Positions 57,446 to 64,000 of a DNA stretch of 64,000 bases are shown piece by piece (the first letter of the stretch is position 1; every line of letters begins with the position of its first letter). Location of the stretch: positions 1 through 64,000 of the forward strand of contig CAJNOI010000200.1 in assembly GCA_905250115.1 (NCBI GenBank), in the 5' to 3' direction. The DNA comes from Adineta steineri. Lineage: Eukaryota; Rotifera; Eurotatoria; Adinetida; Adinetidae. The notes beneath the pieces were generated by a model. The model was not told the origin of the DNA and ran no database searches. It saw only the letters and a program-made list of their open reading frames with translations. A program made the position numbers and the translations under genes.

Positions 57446-57650
57446 CCTAAGGCAGAGAAGAAACAAAAAATACGTCGTTCCTACGCATAAAAATGTGCGC
57501 TTGTAATGCGATGAAAAAAATTTTTTTTTAAAGCAGAATGATGAAGACACCTTTTACCGTTAGCAACTCGACTTTTTTTTCGTCGCGTAAAAAGCGCACA
57601 TTTTTATGCGTAGGAATAGCATAGTTTTCATTCCTTGTCTGCGTGAGGAC
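57446..57650. mobile_element. 205-bp MITE, family with 37384-37603
   Basis: Exact 8-bp flanks ATGACGCA at 57438-57445 and 57651-57658. Inverted ends of about 70 bp contain CCTACGCATAAAAATGTGCG and its complement. The interior, reverse-complemented, matches the copy at 37384 (GAGTTGCTAACGG against GAATTGCTAACAA). The 8-bp duplication points to hAT or a superfamily with the same target length. Confidence 0.82.
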
Positions 57651-58400
57651 ATGACGCATCGTTTAAAGGTATTGAATATTTCACTATTTCACAATCTCAA
57701 TAGTATGTAGTGCACGACATGTGCTGTCTTTATGAATTCTAGTTGGGATGTATTCAAGTATTATATTTTCAAACTAATAGATCTCCTTGTAGATCATCTA
57801 CTCGTTATTAATTTTTCAGTCTATGACACAGCTTATTAGCTTCTTGTACACATACAATCATGAATACTGAAATGTATGTTGTAATAAAAGAAGTAAAATG
57901 AAAAGTAGTATTTAATAGTATTTCATAATGTGAAAAGTCTTTTTAAAATATTGAATATATGACTAATGCAGTGAGTCACGAAAACAAATTCTTTGAAGAT
58001 TATGCCAATGATTAGATAAATACTTATGCATGGATATTATTATAATATACATTTCTTTGTGGTATATTGTGTTAGTAATTAATAGAATAGCAATGACATG
58101 ATATGATCTTTGTCGTCATATAAAACAATGAAGTTTATTATCTTTTAGATGCATAACTAAATCATGTTAGTATTGATTGGAAATAACAAAAAGAGAGAAA
58201 ATTAAGATCAGAAAAGTTGATCTTTGTTGGCTTCAGAGGGAAAGTAGATAATCTAGTATCTGAACGACTCTTTTTTTCTTTTGTTCTTTCAACATGATAT
58301 ATATAAAGACAAAGTAAATATCATGCACTATAAACTATTAAGAAAAGTTACTTATTACAACTTACCAAGAGGTAAATGATCTCCTCCGATCAAAATACAC

Positions 58401-58454
58401 GTTGCGATGATGAAAACGTGCGGATTAGTGGTTACACTGATCTGCCAGAGCAAC
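58401..58454. repeat. 54-bp repeat, inverted partner of 53380-53433
   Basis: Runs from GTTGCGATGATGAAAACGTG to CTGATCTGCCAGAGCAAC. Together the two copies bracket the whole eIF4G gene in opposite orientation. Confidence 0.75.
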
Positions 58455-59356
58455 ATTCTTTTTTACAAAACAAAATGTAAGAATTATATGCCTATAAACT
58501 GTAGCATCGTGGTAAGGTTGTTTGCATCGATATCTGTTTTTATTCATTGTACCAACGTCATAAAGTCTATACTATCATAATATTTAACAGACATTTTGAA
58601 AAGAATTTTTTCGCTAAAAAAATTCGCACTATAATATACTTTATAACTTTTATCATCCTCACGAAATATTCTTTATTTATTTCTGGTTTATATATAATTC
58701 ATAATCAATATATGTATGGTTATAACAAAAATTAAAAGAACTTGAATTTGAATGTTTAGTTATCATGCATTTCCTAATCTTTTTTAATTAAAATCAACCT
58801 CTTTTGAGCGGACTGTTGTATATAGTGCAGAAGATCACATCGTCGAGTTCAGTCAACGTATATTATCTTCGACATACAGAAATTATATTATATATTGACA
58901 ATAAAATGCCTTCGAAAAATACATAAGTCATTTTTTTCTTGCATTTTGATCTGGATATTATAATTATGAAAAAATATTGCTGAAAGAACTGATGGATAAT
59001 AATGTTTACAATTGTTTATATATAGATTATAGAATTTAATGGTCACAACTAAATATAAAGCGAATAATATTTAAATTATATCTCGATCTAACGGCATTGC
59101 ATTAATACGCTTTGTCAACATTATAAATTATTGTTTATAATAAATTTCTTTGATCCAGTTACAAAGCATTTTGTTGCATTTATATTTCTTACGTGGTCAC
59201 TCTTATATAATTCACAAGTAATGAAAGCCCTTAAACGCAAATTGGCAGCCAGATCTTTTTAGCTAAGTTACATTCTTTTTACTGAAGTTGTAGTCTTTAG
59301 CATGACACGTGCATAAAAATGGAATGACGTCATTTAAGCTGGAACTTTCGAATGTA

Positions 59357-59404
59357 GATGTTAATGTGAGTGATCTTCCGCTAATATTCACACTAACCCT
59401 CAAG
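59357..59404. repeat. telomere-like foldback, degenerate
   Basis: GATGTTAATGTGAGTG faces ATTCACACTAACCCTCAAG across a short loop. Same outline as the other family members but with fewer G runs. Confidence 0.5.
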
Positions 59405-59726
59405 ACAAGATCGAAAGCTCAGGAAACACCACAACACAATTGCTCAAATGAAGTTTGCTCATAAAGAAATGTTGTGAACAGATTGTTGACTGATGTTTTA
59501 TATTAAAAATAAATGTTGATTGAAAAAAACACTATAAAAGCCTTCTTTCTTATCTTGAGCATATCGATGACAGTTTTATTCTTGTCATATATGTAATGTT
59601 CACATGATATGAAAACTAATAGATTTACCGTTACTGTGTTAAAATAAACGAAGAGAAAATATATGTATAAAATCAAAAATTGTTATATTTCTTGTTTATG
59701 TATGATTTAAATACTACAAGAATGAG

Positions 59727-60617
59727 TATATCGGCTTGTCCACGTAACGCGACACTTCGCCGATCAAGTTTTTAAAATTTTTTTTTTCGAGTTGAACAGA
59801 TTTGAACAAGCTATTAGACGCAGTTTTTAACGCTGATTACGAATCTGAGATTTATTTTATAAAAAATTCAGATTTTATTATCAAAAACTGGGTTTTAAAC
59901 TTTTGAAAAATCGTATTTTGAGTTTTCTACCCAAGAAAGTTTTCCAAAAATTTGCGAGAGACGTATCATTCAATGCAGAATTGGATTCTCTACAAAATGG
60001 CTTATTTAGTTTTGATTTTAATAGCTGGTAACAATTTTTAAACTCCAATACCCTCCCCAACTTCCGGTCCAGTTTTTAAGCTCCCTCGTGGATGAATTAA
60101 TCTGATTCTTTAGTACACGTTTATCTACACAGTAATGAGTAACCGTTAAAAAATTCAAATCATTCGGACGATATTAACTACCTCAAAAATGGCTCACAAA
60201 AAAGTGTGTAACAGCGTTACGAAAAACGTAACAGCGTTACGTTTGTTTTTTGCATTTTTCACACAAACAAAAATAGCTAAAAGGAAATTTTTTTTGGTTT
60301 TAGAAAGCTCGTTTAAAGCTCTACAAACGTAGTTCTAAGAGCATTTCTTTTGAACAAAATATATCGTAAGAAATTAGAGTTTTCTTGGTGGTACTGAAGA
60401 ATAAGGGTCTTTTTATGTAACAGTGTTACGCGACAATGTAACCCTTACAGATATCCGAGGCTTCAACAAAAAAATATCGTTTTTATAGAATAAGTAGAGT
60501 TCGATAAGCTGCATCGAATGGCGTTTGAACGAACGTTCTATCTATTACACTTTCCGAGATAATTGAACAAGAATGTGTCAAAAACGTAACAGCGTTACGC
60601 TTGGACAAGCCGATATA
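59727..60617. mobile_element. 891-bp non-autonomous element with inverted ends
   Basis: Starts TATATCGGCTTGTCCACG; the right end is its reverse complement in outline (CTTGGACAAGCCGATATA). Near the ends and inside are repeated palindromes of GTAACAGCGTTACG type (about 60207-60240, 60417-60433 and 60585-60600). No open frame of size is present. Flanks suggest a TA-type target, but the ends are self-complementary there, so this is not certain. Confidence 0.72.
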
Positions 60618-60687
60618 TTCATATTGAATTTCAATTTCCTTTTTTCGTCTTGTATCAAAAGAAACATCATTCAATGCAATAAATGTT

Positions 60688-60729
60688 TCTTGAGGATGTG
60701 GGTAAAGAGAAGAACAAAACAACCACACC
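60688..60729. repeat. telomere-like foldback, degenerate
   Basis: TCTTGAGGATGTGGG faces CAACCACACC across an A-rich loop. Confidence 0.45.
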
Positions 60730-61632
60730 ATAGCACTAACTTGTTTTGAACTCTTGTTGAAAAATCAATTTAAATCAGAGATATCCATTGTGGTTGAGAA
60801 TTCGCCGCTGCTGGATTGAAAGGAATATTAGATAATTCATCTGAGTTTCACGACTTAGATTATGTTTCAATAGAACTATTGCTACTAACTGATAAGATCC
60901 GTGTATTTTCAGAGTGCTGTTCTTGCATATCTTGAGTTTAGAATTGAATTTATGCTTATTGTTCATGTTTCTTAGAAAAATAAACCATAATGGGATGAAA
61001 AATTCCGCTTCTTATATATCAGGTGAGTTTTTATTCGAAAATAAATAGAAATACTCAAGGAAGGAAATTTTTCTCAGAAATACTTATTTCATAGAGAAAC
61101 AAAAAATGTTATTAAAAATGAGTTCTGACAAAGCAAATTATTTGACAGGTTCAAATAAAAATATATCAAACTAATCATGATTTATTCATTGACGTCAAAC
61201 ATTTATTGACGATGATTTTTAATAATATATTTTCATTGAAAACATGTCTGATGATTGACATCGATATATTGATCAATTCTTATCTCTCTTCATCACGTTC
61301 TTCTCCTCTAAAATCATAGATTTTTCTATGAAATTAAAAAAGAAAAGGATCATTTCCAATTTAAATTTCATTTTATGCTTTAGAAAACAATGAAATTCAA
61401 TGGAAATTATTAATTAAATCATGAATTTTTTTATCTTATCTACGACGAAACCTTCTCTAGAACACTATTGTTTCTCTTTGTGTGTTATCTCGGAAGAAAT
61501 AAATGAGAGCAAAAGAGAGAGATATATAACTAGAGAGAAAATCCAAAACCAGTGTCATTTTGTTTTCAGCGAAGTCAAAAGAGGAAAAGATTAATTTATC
61601 AGTGGATTGACTTATCAAAAAAAACTTGCTGA

Positions 61633-64000
61633 ATGATGTGGAATATCTACATATTTATCATTATTCTTCTGTTCCTTCTCAACTATGAAACATCAGGTAA
61701 ATAATTTTATTTATCACATACTGAAGATTAGTAATTGTACAAATGACATTATTCATTAGAGTTTTAGTTGAAAAAAAGGAATTCAAATGATAGATTAAAG
61801 AATTTGACAGGAATTTCTGTTAAATATATTCGAGAGTGATGGTATAGATCTCTTGCAGCGGCTATGCGAGGCTTTTTTGTGGTTTGAAGAATGAGTGTAC
61901 TTTAAGTTTAAAATTATAAGTTGAAATGCTGATTGATAGTATTATAGATATCTGAGTTTGTATCGATTCATAGTTTCAAATTGATTGAAAACTTGAATAT
62001 TACTGAAATCTTCTCTCGACATTGGATTTATTTGTAGATCTTGAGATGAGGATGAGACACAAGAGAAATGAAAGAAATCTGTTTCATCATATCGCATTAT
62101 AAAATAAGGAAAAAAGGATTAATTGACTTTTTCAGATGAAATCAAAATCAAAAAAAGAAAAGACCAACAGGTTAATGTAAATGAAAACAAAGTTTTGTGA
62201 AACTATATGACTATTTTGGTTTTGAGATAAGATGTAGATCCATTTATCCCATACAGATCACCATCTCTATTATATAAAAAATGCTATGACTATGATAAAA
62301 TAATTCTATTATGTTTGATGTAGTCAAAGAGTTTTATGTATAAAAATAGAAGTGAGGTATGAAGTCAGTTGATCATCCACTTCTACATATTACTTACTCT
62401 TATAAAAAATGAAAAGGATTTAAAACTTTTGAGCTACACAAAGAAAAGAATCTTTTTTTTGAACATATGAAATTATCTTGTAGAAATGAATTCGATTGAT
62501 GAATGAAATGATAAATATTCTTCATCGACACTTTGCAGGCAGGATTACTTGTGAGAAAATATTAACTTTTGAGCTGTAGAAATGAATACATCTGCTAGAA
62601 AGAAAGAAAGAGCACAAATCATATAATTATGTAGAACTACTTTGCGAGTGCAAATTCATGATTGGCACTACCATTTATATCACTAGACTATCATTAAAGA
62701 ATATTCCTAAGTAAGATAAAATTTGAATCAAGGGTTAAATACATATAAGTTTTTCTCATCTTTACAAGGAATCGATGGTTATTGAAATTTTCTCGAAACA
62801 TTCAAGTTGAAATAATGAGAGTAGAAAAAAGAAGAAGACGAGAAGTTTGATCAAATTTAATCATTATTTGACCAAAAAGTTAAAAGAAATTGGTTTTGTT
62901 AAATGTAAGTTTCCTTGAGATCGATTTCAAATTTGTTTCGTTTCATTTGATGAGAGTTTAAGAAGGAAAAAATGTATATTATCGATAAGAAAAAAAGAAT
63001 ATTTTCATTTTGTTTCTATCTCACGTCAAAATAGTTTTCTTGAACAATTCCTTCGAATGGCTATTTTATTAAAGATTAGCAAGAGAATTTTCTCTTCTCT
63101 TTTATATATTAGATTGGATTCAAATGATTTAACAAGCATAAATTCTCAATATTTTTCATATCAAAATGAAAATTCATTTTGAATGTCAAAGACATTTTGT
63201 TTAGATCTCAATCAATTTCAATAAAGTTATTTTGATTTTAAACAAGTCTTTTTTCCTCCTCTGATTTCATTTTCGTTGAATAAATAAAAAAAATTATTTG
63301 ATAATTTTTTGTTCTTAATGATAATAAAATCTTTTGCAAGAATCGAAGATAATTATTTCTCTTTCACAACAAAAAATTCAATAAAGAACGTTGATTTTCT
63401 TCGATGAATTTATTCCTTTATCAGTTGATATTTACAAATCATTCTAGAAAATACAACAACAATCAAAGAAATGTTTTCAAAACTAATCTCAATGAATTTT
63501 TCCAAGAAAAAACATAAATTAACAATTCCATTTCGTTTACAGTTCTTCTCTAATATTCTTTGTATTTTTATCGTTTTAGCTCTTTCATTCAATCAGCCAA
63601 AGTTTTCTTCAACAGCCACTTGGAATTCAAATGGAATTACCATTGCTAATCAATCGATTGTTGGTCAAAATCTTAACGCCATTTTTGTGAACGTAAACAA
63701 CACAATTTATGTTGCAAATCAAAAAAATAACGCAATTCTAATATGGCATGAAGAGAGTGTCAATCCAACAGAGATCATCGCCGGTAATTTTATAACACCC
63801 TATTCTCTCTTCGTGACATCAAATGGTGATATTTATATTGATGATGGTCTTGAGAATGGACGAGTGCAGAAATGGATAGCAGAGACAAATATCTCTGTTA
63901 CCGTGATGAATATCAGTTCAGAATGTTTTGGTATGTTTGTCGATATCAATGATACTCTTTATTGTTCAATGCCTGATGATCATCAAGTGGTGAAAAGATC
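61633..64000 (+). CDS. secreted NHL-repeat protein, partial (runs off window)
   Basis: Exon 1 (61633-61696) encodes a signal peptide (MMWNIYIFIIILLFLLNYET) and ends in phase 1 at a GTAAAT donor. Exon 2 begins at 63580 after TCGTTTTAG and stays open to the window end: ALSFNQPKFSSTATWNSNGI, IVGQNLNAIFVNVNNTIYVA, ILIWHEESVNPTEIIAGN, YSLFVTSNGDIYIDDG and VQKWIAETN. This is the NHL/beta-propeller pattern of bdelloid secreted repeat proteins, related in style to the gene at 48152-49135. The implied intron of 1883 bp is very long for this genome; it shows no gene and no clear transposon, only AT-rich sequence. It is possible that exon 1 and exon 2 belong to different transcripts. Confidence 0.72.

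Larger units (their letters stand above)
57063..61632. other. long intergenic region with small elements
   Basis: Holds a MITE (57446-57650), the second arm of a 54-bp inverted pair (58401-58454), a telomere-like foldback (59357-59404), an 891-bp inverted-repeat element (59727-60617) and a weak foldback (60688-60729). Between them the sequence is AT-rich and no gene is recognised. Confidence 0.55.

Overview
The window looks like nuclear DNA of a bdelloid rotifer (Adineta/Rotaria type). This is inferred from AT-rich sequence, many very short introns (mostly about 45-65 bp, GT-AG), clear animal orthologues, and families known to be expanded in bdelloids: F-box/LRR-like proteins, NHL-repeat proteins, WWE plus ADP-ribosyltransferase proteins and large LDLa/EGF receptors. 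The species cannot be fixed from sequence alone. Gene models were built by reading exon phases by eye. For every multi-exon model except PDCD4 the summed coding length is a multiple of three, or the gene runs off the window.

Layout. 1.3-27.4 kb is a dense core of conserved genes: PDCD4 (-), the spliceosomal helicase DDX46/Prp5 (-), a type IV diacylglycerol kinase (+), the JNK-pathway/motor scaffold JIP3/4 (-, 30 exons), the RecQ helicase RECQL5 (+) and a tiny cysteine-rich ORF (-). 28-31.4 kb holds an F-box/LRR-like gene and a single-exon endonuclease/exonuclease/phosphatase-fold gene. 31.4-38.5 kb is an accessory stretch: an assembly gap, low-complexity DNA, a near-perfect foldback, hAT-like and other small inverted-repeat elements, a duplicated block of about 1 kb, and an intronless WWE/ADP-ribosyltransferase gene. 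38.5-52.7 kb carries a BTB-like/P-loop gene with a frame break, a second F-box gene, a very large LDLa/EGF/seven-helix receptor, a membrane NHL protein and a Thr-rich-stalk membrane protein. 53.6-57.1 kb is eIF4G. 57-61.6 kb is gene-poor with several small elements. A secreted NHL protein starts at 61.6 kb and leaves the window.

Themes. PDCD4 and eIF4G are both MA3-domain translation factors that meet at eIF4A; DDX46 and RECQL5 are nuclear RNA/DNA helicases. No operon logic is expected. Divergent pairs with a shared upstream region are DDX46/DGK, JIP/RECQL5 and the receptor/NHL gene.

Main unusual signal. At least 16 short foldbacks made of TGTGGG-type repeat followed after a short loop by its complement are scattered through intergenic and intronic DNA, and the only assembly gap begins inside one. 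The motif resembles the telomere repeat reported for bdelloids, so these may be interstitial telomere-like palindromes or a mobile family built from them. No virus-like element, LINE, tRNA, rRNA or CRISPR array was recognised.
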